Made by a program: the position numbers and the translations under genes. The notes below the pieces were generated by a model. That model did no database searches. It saw nothing but the letters and a program-made list of their open reading frames with translations, and was not told where the DNA came from. From Microstegium vimineum (taxonomy: Eukaryota > Streptophyta > Magnoliopsida > Poales > Poaceae), in the NCBI GenBank assembly GCA_022036555.1, contig CM039137.1:22827927-22891926 (forward strand): 64,000 nucleotides of DNA. Direction: 5' to 3'. Shown here one piece after another: positions 33,570-43,578 of the stretch (position 1 is the stretch's first letter; each line of letters begins with the position of its first letter).

Positions 33570-34625
33570 AGCCGTCAGGTTCCATTCCAGGTATCATTTC
33601 AGACGAACGATGGGTTGAGTCCACTCATCAGCTCCAGTCGGATCCGATCTTGGGACATGGCGTCGGTGCCACCCGGTACTGAGTGGTCTGTGAATAAGGC
33701 TTTTCTTGCCCTCCTGTGGCGAATGCGATTCTCCTGGTGTCCATTCCTTCTGAATGTGACAGTGTCATGCTGCCTCAGGAGGAGCCTGTAGGATTCAGTC
33801 AGAGGTAGACAGGCCAGTGAAGAAAGAGGGGGCGCGGAGTCACATTGGCGAGTGTTTTTTGTTTTTTGGCGACTAAATGCTGAGTATGTTCAGCTGCATG
33901 TATCCTTTCTGTGTATGTGTAAGAGCAACTGTGTCAGGTTTGGTTTACCTGAGAGGCCTTTGAAGCTGCTGCTGCTGCTGGCGCTTGGTTCTGCCCCTTC
34001 GGGGAGTTCAGAGCTGAAATGTAGGATAGACGATGTTGTTGAGTACAGCAACTGTTTTACCATTCATGTTAGACTTGCTCGCTGCTCCCGCAAAAATTGC
34101 ATGTATATCTGTTTGAGTCTGATCAATGTTGTGCACCTTGCGCGGCGCGCCGTGCAGACGACTGCTCTGCATGCGTCGATCCACCCGTGGCGGCAGATTG
34201 CAATTCGTGTCCACGAACCTGGGTGGCGCTGGTGCGGCGGCGGCGATTCAGCGCTGACCATACCAGATGGCAGATGGTCATCTGAACAACTGTGAACGAA
34301 GACGATGAAGAAGAGGTCGCCAATTTGACGATGATCACGGCACCAAGATCCGAAATAATTGGCCGGTAAGAGTACGTGGCGGGAACTGGGTCCACACGTC
34401 AGGTATGTAATGTTTGACTCGCCTACTCCCGTCGTGGAACTGGGTCCACCGGTCGGTGAAAGAGCAATGGGGCCGCGTGGGTCCACCGCGGGGTTAGGTG
34501 AGCGCAACGGCACCGCACGCCAACGCGATTCGCGCAGCCCTGGCCACGCCTGCAGCTGCAGTGCATACTTCTTGGGATTTGGCCCTTGGAAGAGACAGAG
34601 GTTGGCAGGTAGCCGAGACTGGCGC
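33570..34625 (+). other. Kinase 3' UTR and the kinase-dehydrogenase intergenic DNA
   Basis: The 3' UTR probably covers the first 500-600 bp (a TGTATGTGTAAG-like end region near 33900-34130). The rest (34150-34625) is GC-rich with repeated GGGTCCAC motifs. Before the Reina insertion this DNA adjoined the dehydrogenase leader, so it probably contains that gene's native promoter. No confident TATA box. Confidence 0.5.
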
Positions 34626-34630
34626 TGCTC

Positions 34631-34900
34631 TGTCACACCCTTAGGCCGCCGGCGAAGATCACCGCCACGTGAGCGCACACAAGAAGCTCAGGAACGAGGG
34701 CGTCGGCGAGGCAAACCCCCCTGCTTGGCTGTTTCTATTACGAAGCGAATGAATGTGTCGGACTGTGAATAGGGTTGGGCATTTAGATGCTGCTTACAAC
34801 CACTAACCTCTTGGGTCCACATGTCATACAGTTCAAGACATAAACACGAATCGATACAGATAGGCTACGCTACGCTTCCTCTGTTGTGCCTGGTGTGACA
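34631..34900 (-). repeat. Reina 3' LTR
   Basis: On the + strand it reads TGTCACACCC to GGTGTGACA. It is preceded by TGCTC and, on the inner side, by the polypurine tract (TTTCCCCCGCCTT on +, 34901-34913). The stop codon of pol (34870-34872) lies inside this LTR. Confidence 0.93.
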
Positions 34901-37900
34901 TTTCCCCCGCCTTGAGATCCAGCTTGACCCCAAGCTGGTGCGTTCGGAAAGCGTTGCTTGACGACGTAGTAGTCCTCCCAGGTCGCTGCCGATGGCGGTA
35001 GGCCAGTCCACTGGAGCTTGACTTGCGGTATGGCGTGATTGCCTTTCTTCACGAGCCGACGATCCACCACCGCTTCTGGTCGTGCCGCTGCAGCGTCCAG
35101 GTCTGACAACATTGGTAGTTCATCGAAGCCAGGGGTGTGGTCGGCGGTGAACGGCTTCAGCTGCGAAACATGGAAAACAGGGTGAATTAAAGAGCCCTCT
35201 GGGAGGTCCAACTTGTAGGCGACGGCTCCAATCCTTTCCAGCACGCTGTAGGGGCTGAAGTATTTGTAGGCCAATTTAGGAAACGGCCTGTTGGCGACGG
35301 ATGATTGCGTGTAGGGTTGTAGCTTTAAGAGTACTTGGTCCCCAACTGCCAATTGTCCATCCTGGCGTTTGCGATCGGCCATGAGCTTCATTCGGTTTTG
35401 AGCACGAGCCAGGTGTTGTTCGAGGGCCTGAAGTTGTAACTCTCTGTTCTCAATTACTGACGCCACAGATGGGTGAGTGTCGGCAGGGACAGTAGGAACC
35501 GCACCGATGTTTGGTTCAGAACCATACAAGGCCTTGAACGGAGAGCAACCCAGTGAACTGTGGAATGAGGAGTTATACCAGAGCTCGGCTAGTGAGAGCC
35601 AATCACGCCAGGAAGTTGGAGCATCTTGTACAGAGCAGCGAAGATACATCTCAAGGCATTGATTCACCCATTCAGTTTGGCCGTCCGATTGGGGATGATA
35701 GGTCGTGCTGAACTGCAAATTGACCTTGTAGAGTTTGAAAAGTTCCTTCCAGAAGTGACTCAGAAAGATGGTGTCCCTGTCAGACACTATGGAAGCTGGT
35801 AGGCCATCTAACTTGACCACATTGTCGAGGAAGAGTTGAGCAATCGTATGAGCAGTGTAGGGATGCTTCACGGGAATGAAATGAGCATATTTCGTCAGTC
35901 TATCGACTACCACCAGTATCACATTGGAACCTTTGGACTTAGGAAGACCCTCGATGAAGTCCATCGATAGATCCCTCCAGACCCCTTCAGGTATAGGTAA
36001 CGGTTGCAGAAGCCCCATCGGATGGTGGTTGTTGTGCTTAGCATGTTGGCACACCGAGCACTGCCGGACAAATTGCGCTACATCCTATTTCAAACCTTTC
36101 CACTGAAAGTGTTGTGTCAGGCGTTTGCAAGTGACAACAATCCCTGAATGACCCCCTAGGGCACTGGAGTGAAATGCAGCAATCAGCCGTGTTTGCAAAG
36201 CGGAATTGTGGCCTATCCAGATTTTGTCTCTGTTTCGGATTAACCCATTGTCCAAGCTGTAGCCCATGGACTCTGGACTGGTAACAACAAGTTGCTTGAG
36301 GAGTTGTTGAGCGTGGGGGTCTGTAGTGTAAGAGTTGAGCACTTCCTGAATCCAGGTCGGTTGCACCGCAGATACTGCTTGCAGGGCCATCAAATGAGCA
36401 ACGCGAGACATGGCATCGACTGCTACATTCTCCTTACCCCTTCGATATATGATCTTGAATTTGAGCCCCATAAGACATGCCAAAGCTTTCCTCTGCAGTT
36501 CAGAGTGAAGGTTCTGTTCCTTGAGATAGGCTAGTGATTTATGATCTGTGACAATCAAGAATTCTTGCCGCTGCAAATAATGCCTCCATTTCTCCACTGC
36601 CATGATGAGAGCCAAGAACTCTTTTTCATAGATTGACAGAGACTTGTGCTTCTCTCCCAATTCTTTGCTGAGGTAAGCTATTGGTTGGCCATGTTGCATT
36701 AGTACTGCTCCAATTCCTTCATTGCAAGCATCTGTCTCAACTGTGAAGACTTCCTGAAAGTTTGGTAGAGCCAATACTGGGGTCTTGGTCATAGCCAGCT
36801 TGAGATTGTCAAATGCTATTTGAGCATCATGGGGCCAAGTGAATTGCTTCAGTCTGAGTAAGTTTGTAAGTGGTTTGGCCATAATCCCATAGGCTTGGAC
36901 AAACTTCCTGTAGTACCCTGTGAGGCCTAAGAAGGCTCTCAGTTCAGTTAGGGTGGTGGGAGTAGACCACTGTAACATGGCAGAGACCTTGGAAGGGTCA
37001 GTGGAAACCCTTGTGGATGAGATGATGTGGCCCAAATATTCTAAGCTGGACTGTGCAAAGGAGCACTTAGACTCCTTCAAGAACAATTGATGCTTGCGAA
37101 GCTGAACTAGGACTTGGCACAGATGCTGTGTATGGTCTGCCATGGTGGTACTGCAGATGAGAATATCATCCAAGAACACTAAGACAAACTTCCTCAAGAA
37201 TGGTTGCAAGATGTGATTCATAAGACACTGAAAGGTTGTTGGTGCTTTGGTTAGGCCGAAGGGCATAACTTTGAACTGGTAGTGGCCTTGGTGTGTTTTG
37301 AAGGCTGTTTTATGCTCATCCTCAGGATACATCCTCACTTGATGGTATCCCGACCTCATGTCCAGCTTAGTGAAGTGTTTGGAGCCGGCAAGTTCATCCA
37401 AGATTTCTTCAATGATGGGCATTGGAAATCTGTTTTTGATGGTGATGTCATTCAGTTTCCTATAATCCACGCAAAATCGCCATGTGCCATCTTTCTTCTT
37501 GACTAGTAGAACTGGAGAGGCAAAGGGACTGTGACTATGTGCTATCAATCCAGCTTGCAGCAGCTCTTGTACTTGCCTCTCTATCTCTGTCTTATGGTGG
37601 GGAGAGTAGTGATAAGGCCTAGAATTGATGGGTACAACCCCTGGTGTGAGTGGAATGGCATGGTCATAGGTTCTTTGGGGTGGGAGGTTTTTTGGATCTA
37701 TGAACACATCCTTATAAGAGATGAGGATGTCAGTCACTAGTGATGGTATGACAGGCACTGATGGTGTCTTTGGAGAGATATCAGTTGGGAGATGATCCAC
37801 TAGAACAAAGGCCCATATATCATTGGCTTTGGTAGAGGTGCAGACTTTGGTTGTTGAAATGACAGACAACTGGATGGGTGAGTTTTGAAGTCCCTGAAGT

Positions 37901-38472
37901 TGTATTGTTCTGCCAGCTTCAGAAAACTGCAGAGTCTTGTTAATCCAATCACATTGCATAGGACTGTGGGCTTGAAGCCAGTCAAAACCTAAGATGGCAT
38001 CATAGGGGTGCATATCCAGCACCACCATATCTGAAGTTAATGTGTGACCTTGACAATACCATCTGAGTTGGGATACTTGCCTATCAGTGAGGAGCCATTC
38101 TCCACTGGCCAACTTAACTTTCCTGGGTGGTAAGGGCTCAGTGGGCAATTTGGCCAAGGTGGCAAATTGAGTGCTGATAAAGCTGTGGGAACTACCACTG
38201 TCCACCAGGATGAGCATCACTTTATCTCCCACCGGAGACTTCAACTTGATGCAATTAGTGTTATCAGTGCTGGAAATAGCATTCAGGGATAGGTGACTAA
38301 ATTCCTCTTGTAAAGCATCCTTAGTTGCTAGCTGGTTCAGAGTATCATCTGATAGCTCCCTGTCCACATCCAATTCATTGATGACCAATGCATTGGCCTG
38401 AGGTTTGTTTCTCTTGGGGCATACCTCCATATGGCCAGGCACAAATTTCTCCACAAGTGAAGCACAACCCAT
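34870..38472 (-). pseudogene. Reina pol: protease, RT, RNase H, integrase, chromodomain
   Basis: Read on the - strand, the protease has VDSGSSHSFIS, the RT has VFLDDIL (about 37170), and RNase H has ETDACNEG and TDHKSLAYL. A TAG at 36087-36085 interrupts the frame at the start of integrase. The frame then continues with the zinc motif CSVCQHAKH and the D, D, E core (SMDFIEG, SDRDTIF, DGQTEWVN). The C-terminus contains a chromodomain (about 35080-34940, KLQWTGLPPSAATWEDY). Apart from the TAG, about 1190 codons are open, so damage is modest. The upstream junction with gag is frameshifted. Confidence 0.9.
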
Positions 38473-39360
38473 TTGCTCTTCTATAATCTCTCAATTGTCT
38501 ATCCCTCAAGAGAAGCCCTGAAGACTATGGTGGTTTGATATCAGTTTTGGGTGGGCCATATTGTCTTGCTGGGTAGTTCTGTCTGGGAAGCTTGACCTTT
38601 GATCTCTCCCACACCACTTGCTGAGCTCGAGCTATGGTTGCTGCTCTGTGAACTGTTTCAGGCAGCTGAGGTTCAACTACATCTCTGATGGCCTCCTTCA
38701 AACCCATGATGTACTTGGGTGTAAAAAATATATCATCATAATTAGCATTGTGCATGATGATGTTGAACTGTAAAGCTTGGAATTGAGTGGTATATTCTTC
38801 TACTGTTCCCGTTTGTCTGAGCTCTAGCAGAGTGTTCATGGCCAACCTTAAATCATCAGAGCCAAATTCATCTTCAACAACTTCACAGAACTGTCTCCAG
38901 TTTGCAACAGTATGGTTCTTTCTACTTGTATGCCTGCCACCACTTGGCAGCATTGTCCCTGAAGTGAAGTGTTGCTGCTGTTACCCACATTCCTTTAGGT
39001 AGACTGTACAGTTCGAAGTAGCTTAAACAGTTGTCCTTCCAAATTTTTGGGTCAGTGCCATCGAAAGTTGGGAACTGCATCTTGGGAAGAGCTTGATGGG
39101 GTATCTTGGTCTTGTTTGATTAGGTGTAGGGTGGCTTTCTGGTGTTAGAAGGCTCAGGCTTGTGTGTCGTTTTGCCTTTGGCGAACACATTGTCAAAGGG
39201 TGGTTCTTCCTCAAATATGACTGAAATACTGTCGGAATCATCATCAACATCAAACTTGGGAGGCTTTTGGTGTTGTTGCAGTGTGAGATGTGCCACTGCC
39301 TGACCATTAGCCTTCACTTGTTGAGCAATCATGCGCTGCTCCTGGGAATATTCATCCATG
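38440..39360 (-). pseudogene. Reina gag, multiply broken
   Basis: Recognisable gag pieces lie in several frames: an N-terminal piece from about 39359, a middle piece near 39307-39023, and a conserved C-terminal piece 38953-38525 (WRQFCEVVEDEFG, EYTTQFQALQF) that ends in TAG. The zinc knuckle (CFTCGE...) near 38460-38410 is split by a frameshift. The leader between gag and the right-hand LTR (39361-40100) shows no gene. Confidence 0.75.
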
Positions 39361-40100
39361 GCTGCACCCCGAATATCGAGTTGAGATTTGAGCTGTTGCT
39401 ACACTACCCCAATGTCATTCATATGGGTAAACAAGAGGTCAAAATTCTCTATCACCTGATCCCATCGATTCTTATCTGTCTTGCTACTCTTAGACATCGC
39501 TTCCAACAACAACTGTGTCTGAACTGAGGGCTTTGGAGGTGCCCTGATGGCAAGCCGAAGAATACCACTCAATTCAAGGGTGTTAGCACAGGTTTGGCCG
39601 AAACCTCCCCTACTCAGTGCTAATCACCGTCACCGCCGCCTAGAAGTGAGGCGAAACCGAGGGATTTTACACAAAGACCGAGCCTTGCAACCCAAACTTC
39701 GGACACTTCCCCGCCGTCTTCTCTGCAACGAAGTGAACAGCTAGACTACGGAATTTTACGCAAGAACAGACGTCTTGCAACCCTCATCTACTATTCAATC
39801 GTGCTAATAGATGAAAAAGAGCAGTCTTGCGTGAGCTTACTGCCGAAATTGGTGGTGAAGATCGATGAACGCCTCTGCTCCTTTGCGTCGAACAGGTGGT
39901 GGGTCGATCTTCCGGACGCCGTCGGGATGACGAACGGTGGTCTCCGGCTGCTCGATGAAGGGTGGTGGTGGTGCGGAGCTCGGATCCGGCGAGTGGAGCG
40001 GTGGATCTGGATGGCTAATATGGTGGAGGTGGTGGTGGAGGTGGGGATAACTAGCGCTATTGAAGAGCGGCGAACGCTCTACAACCCCGCCGAGGAATGC

Positions 40101-40115
40101 AGACTCTTGATACCA
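40101..40115 (-). promoter_or_regulatory. Reina primer-binding site for initiator Met tRNA
   Basis: On the - strand, TGGTATCAAGAGTCT begins just inside the 5' LTR. TGGTATCA is the hallmark of priming by initiator methionine tRNA in plant retrotransposons. Confidence 0.8.
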
Positions 40116-40117
40116 AT

Positions 40118-40387
40118 TGTCACACCCTTAGGCCGCCGGCAAAGATCACCGCGACGTGAGCGCACACAAGAAGCTCAGGAACGAGGGCGCCGGCGAGGCA
40201 AACCCCTCTGCTTGGCTGTTTCTATTACGAAGCGAATGAATGTGTCGGACTGTGAATAGGGTTGGGCATTTAGATGCCGCTTACAGCCACTGACCTCTCG
40301 GGTCCACATGTCATACAGTTCAAGACATAAACACGAATCGATACAGATAGGCTACGCTACGCTTCCTCTGTTGTGCCCGGTGTGACA
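40118..40387 (-). repeat. Reina 5' LTR
   Basis: Partner of the LTR at 34631. Its outer end touches TGCTC at 40388-40392, which lies within or just before the dehydrogenase 5' UTR. The LTR promoter would point away from the dehydrogenase, on the opposite strand. Confidence 0.93.
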
Positions 40388-41402
40388 TGCTCCCCCACAT
40401 CAAAACGACGGGCTCGGTTCCCTCCTCTCCACCGCGCTGCAGGGACGACGGACGGCCGAGCGCGCCTCGATCCAGATCCAAGGTAACCTCTCCGTGCTCC
40501 CACCGCCCGCGCCCCCTCCCCAGTCTCCCGTGGGCGTGTCCCGTCCGGGATCGGTTATGCCTCGTTTCGTTCGTCAGGATGCCGTAATCTGCTGTTACGT
40601 CTGGTTCTGCTCGGGAGGACCGGACTGCCTTTTCCTTTTTATTTGCTGCTGGTACTGGTAGTGGTAGGGTAGCCATGGAAATCGGAGTATTCGTTTCCTG
40701 AAACCTGGATGAAATACGCCTAGCCACATCTCCGAATCTCTTTAGGAAATAGGAATTGACACTGTGGAGGGGCTTTCGATGCAGGAGAAGATAGATTTGT
40801 TCTGTAGATTCGGCTACGGTTATAGTTCTTTAGGTTGTTGGGGGCATTGAAACACATGCTGTGCTTGTGCTTCACCTCACCTTTTGTTTGAAATCTATTT
40901 AATAACATGCTTCAGCTCTTACCACTCGGACACTGCCTTCATCCCTTTGTCTTTTGTTCACGCAAACTGGTAGTGCTCATGATGAAGCTTCTTCCTCCTG
41001 GTTCTTCACATGCACGGCCACTCGGCCAGGGATCTTTAATGGGTTGTTTGGTTTTGGAAAATGGGGTGATGATGATCTTTAATGGGTTGTTTGGTTTTGG
41101 AAAATGGGATGGTCCATCATCACCCTGTTCGTTACCAACATGCCTTGTTTGAAGAATGGAATGGGTCCAACTGTCGCCACCATGTTCCTAACGTGCGCAT
41201 AAATTAGTACAGACATGATAAACGCTGTCATTCCTTCAAAATTCGTGGTATCTATCTAGCCCATGCTGGACTAAATCCATCTAGTATGGGTCTGTCTCTC
41301 GTACCAGTGCATACCCTCTGTTACATTTGGACTGAGGTCTCTGTGACCTGCACTCTGATTCTTAGACCTGATGTTTTTGTCGCTTGTGTGTCCAGGTACG
41401 AA
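40388..41402 (+). promoter_or_regulatory. 5' UTR of the dehydrogenase gene with a 913-bp leader intron
   Basis: A GC- and CT-rich leader ends at a good donor (CCAAG/GTAACC, 40482/40483). The matching acceptor is TGTGTCCAG at 41395, leaving GTACGAA before the ATG. Leader introns next to the ATG are common in highly expressed grass genes and often raise expression. The intron carries a 35-bp direct repeat (GATCTTTAATGGGTTG, 41031 and 41074). The gene's transcription start must lie near or left of the Reina insertion point. Confidence 0.7.
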
Positions 41403-42845
41403 ATGGCTCTCACAAGAATTGGCCTCGCCGGCCTGGCGGTCATGGGACAGAACCTTGCCCTCAACATCGCGGAGAAAGGGTTCCCCATCTCGGTCTACAA
41501 CAGGACGACCTCCAAGGTCGATGAGACCGTGCAGCGTGCCAAGGTGGAAGGAAACCTCCCCGTGTTTGGTTTCCATGACCCAGCGTCCTTTGTGAGCTCC
41601 ATCCAGAAGCCCCGCGTCGTCGTCATGCTCGTCAAGGCTGGGGCACCGGTGGACCAGACCATTGCCACACTCGCCGCGCACCTTGAGCAGGGAGACTGTA
41701 TCATTGATGGTGGCAATGAGTGGTATGAGAACACGGAGAGGAGGGAGAAGGCTATGGAGGAGCGTGGGCTCCTATACCTTGGCATGGGTGTCTCTGGAGG
41801 AGAGGAGGGTGCTCGCAATGGCCCGTCATTGATGCCTGGGGGCTCCTTCGAGGCATACAAGTACATTGAAGATATTCTTCTCAAGGTGGCTGCTCAGGTC
41901 CCTGATAGCGGCCCGTGCGTCACATATATTGGCAAAAGTGGATCAGGCAACTTTGTCAAGATGGTTCACAATGGAATTGAATATGGTGACATGCAACTTA
42001 TTGCTGAGGCATATGATGTTCTCAAGTCGGTCGGTAAGCTCACAAACAGCGAACTGCAGCAGGTGTTCTCTGAGTGGAACAAGGGAGAGCTCCTTAGTTT
42101 CTTGATTGAGATCACAGCCGACATCTTTGGTATCAAGGATGAGCATGGTGAAGGCTACCTAGTTGACAAGGTCCTGGACAAGACTGGGATGAAGGGAACT
42201 GGGAAATGGACAGTCCAGCAGGCTGCCGAACTATCTGTAGCTGCTCCTACAATTGAGGCATCCTTGGACTCGAGGTTCCTCAGCGGTCTGAAGGACGAGC
42301 GGGTCGAGGCTTCCAAAGTATTCCAGGGTGACTACTCCACTGGCTTGCCGGTGGACAAGGCACAGCTGATCGAAGACGTGAGGCAAGCTCTCTATGCCTC
42401 CAAGATCTGCAGTTACGCGCAGGGCATGAACATCATCAAGGCCAAGAGCTCAGAGAAAGGATGGGGCCTCAACCTTGGTGAGCTAGCGAGGATCTGGAAG
42501 GGAGGGTGCATCATCCGTGCCATCTTCCTCGACCGCATCAAGAAGGCTTACGATAGGAACCCCAACCTTGCCAACCTCCTTGTTGACCCTGAGTTTGCCC
42601 AGGAGATCATGGACAGGCAAGCTGCCTGGCGAAGGGTTGTCTGCCTAGCCATCAACAATGGTGTTAGCACCCCAGGCATGTCTGCAAGTCTGGCCTACTT
42701 CGACTCATACCGCAGGGACAGGCTTCCTGCCAACCTGGTGCAGGCACAGAGGGACTACTTCGGGGCTCACACCTATGAGAGGGTTGACATGCCTGGTTCT
42801 TTCCACACCGAGTGGTTCAAGATTGCGCGCAACTCCAAGATCTGA
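41403..42845 (+). CDS. 6PGDH: 6-phosphogluconate dehydrogenase, decarboxylating, 480 aa
   Basis: Oxidative pentose phosphate enzyme: 6-phosphogluconate + NADP+ gives ribulose 5-phosphate + CO2 + NADPH. A single coding exon of 480 residues is the usual length and structure of the grass cytosolic isoform. The NADP-binding start is GLAGLAVMGQNLALN (7-21). The family signature GVSGGEEGARNGPSLMPGG lies at 129-147 and the catalytic region KMVHNGIEYGD has Lys186, His189 and Glu193. The substrate-binding tail SYRRDRLPANLVQAQRDYFG is intact. No transit peptide is present. The protein ends NSKI; SKI is a peroxisomal PTS1 reported for Arabidopsis PGD2, so dual cytosol/peroxisome location is possible. 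The start is MALTRIG; an in-frame extension upstream lies in the leader intron. Confidence 0.97.
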   Translation: MALTRIGLAGLAVMGQNLALNIAEKGFPISVYNRTTSKVDETVQRAKVEGNLPVFGFHDPASFVSSIQKPRVVVMLVKAGAPVDQTIATLAAHLEQGDCIIDGGNEWYENTERREKAMEERGLLYLGMGVSGGEEGARNGPSLMPGGSFEAYKYIEDILLKVAAQVPDSGPCVTYIGKSGSGNFVKMVHNGIEYGDMQLIAEAYDVLKSVGKLTNSELQQVFSEWNKGELLSFLIEITADIFGIKDEHGEGYLVDKVLDKTGMKGTGKWTVQQAAELSVAAPTIEASLDSRFLSGLKDERVEASKVFQGDYSTGLPVDKAQLIEDVRQALYASKICSYAQGMNIIKAKSSEKGWGLNLGELARIWKGGCIIRAIFLDRIKKAYDRNPNLANLLVDPEFAQEIMDRQAAWRRVVCLAINNGVSTPGMSASLAYFDSYRRDRLPANLVQAQRDYFGAHTYERVDMPGSFHTEWFKIARNSKI

Positions 42846-43300
42846 ATTGCTTCTCCACCGACGGCACTTATGACACGATAGAACATGATTTCGTGTTTAC
42901 ATATGCCGCCGTGTCGTGTCAAGTAATCAACCATATAGCTTGCAGGGGAGGAACTGTGGTTTACATTTACTTTCCATGCGCAGTGCTCAACTTAGGTCAG
43001 GAAGTCCAAAGTTGCTCCCATTGTTTTCTTGTACCAGATGGAGAACATTATATTTGCCGGAACTTTGTTGTTGATTTTTGTAATAACATGAACAAAAGCA
43101 TTTTGACATGCTTGTGTTATTCTCTGTTGGTCAATCAGTACTTATATTTTCCTTTGCCTCTCCTGTAGTTTGCTGCACCGAACTGTTGACCAGTAATTTT
43201 CCCAGTCCCTGTACATCCAAACTAGGCCTGATGGGCAACTTTACAAGGGCTCAGCATTAGTGTCATTTCACGAATGTTCACGCTCCCCGTTTATTTATAA
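42846..43300 (+). other. 3' UTR of the dehydrogenase and convergent junction
   Basis: AT-rich DNA after the stop, with possible polyadenylation signals (TTTGTAATAACATG near 43077). The lipase 3' UTR enters from the other side, so the two transcripts end within a few hundred bases of each other. Confidence 0.55.
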
Positions 43301-43578
43301 GAAAAACGAATGCTCCGAGTCATGCCAAATTAAATGAATTGTTGATTTTTCAGATGCATTTGTCAAATGTCGGTATTTATATTTGCAAACTGAACAAAAC
43401 AATACGTAATAACATGTACAACAAGCATATCCGAATTGGCATGCTCGTTCCAACCCTCTCTTTGATGCATTAATAACAGCCAGCATCACAATGGAGGTGA
43501 GAGGGAACATATGTGCAGCAGTAGCTCTGAACAATACTGATACGTGATGCTATTATACTATACAGATCATACACTGCT

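Larger units (their letters stand above)
34631..40387 (-). mobile_element. Reina-like Ty3/gypsy chromovirus, 5.76 kb
   Basis: Two 270-bp LTRs (34631-34900, 40118-40387) are flanked by TGCTC on both sides (34626-34630, 40388-40392). On the - strand, the right-hand LTR is followed by a TGGTATCAAGAGTC primer site, then gag, protease, RT, RNase H, integrase and chromodomain. Short LTRs and compact size suit the Reina lineage. The LTRs differ at about nine of 270 sites by eye, mostly transitions, giving roughly 1.3 million years at 1.3e-8 per site per year. Gag and pol are broken by stops and frameshifts. Confidence 0.92.

Noticed and set aside
41286..41402. A 39-residue N-terminal extension of the dehydrogenase
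   Set aside because: It is the end of the leader intron. The AG acceptor at 41395 removes it, and the family starts at MALTRIG.
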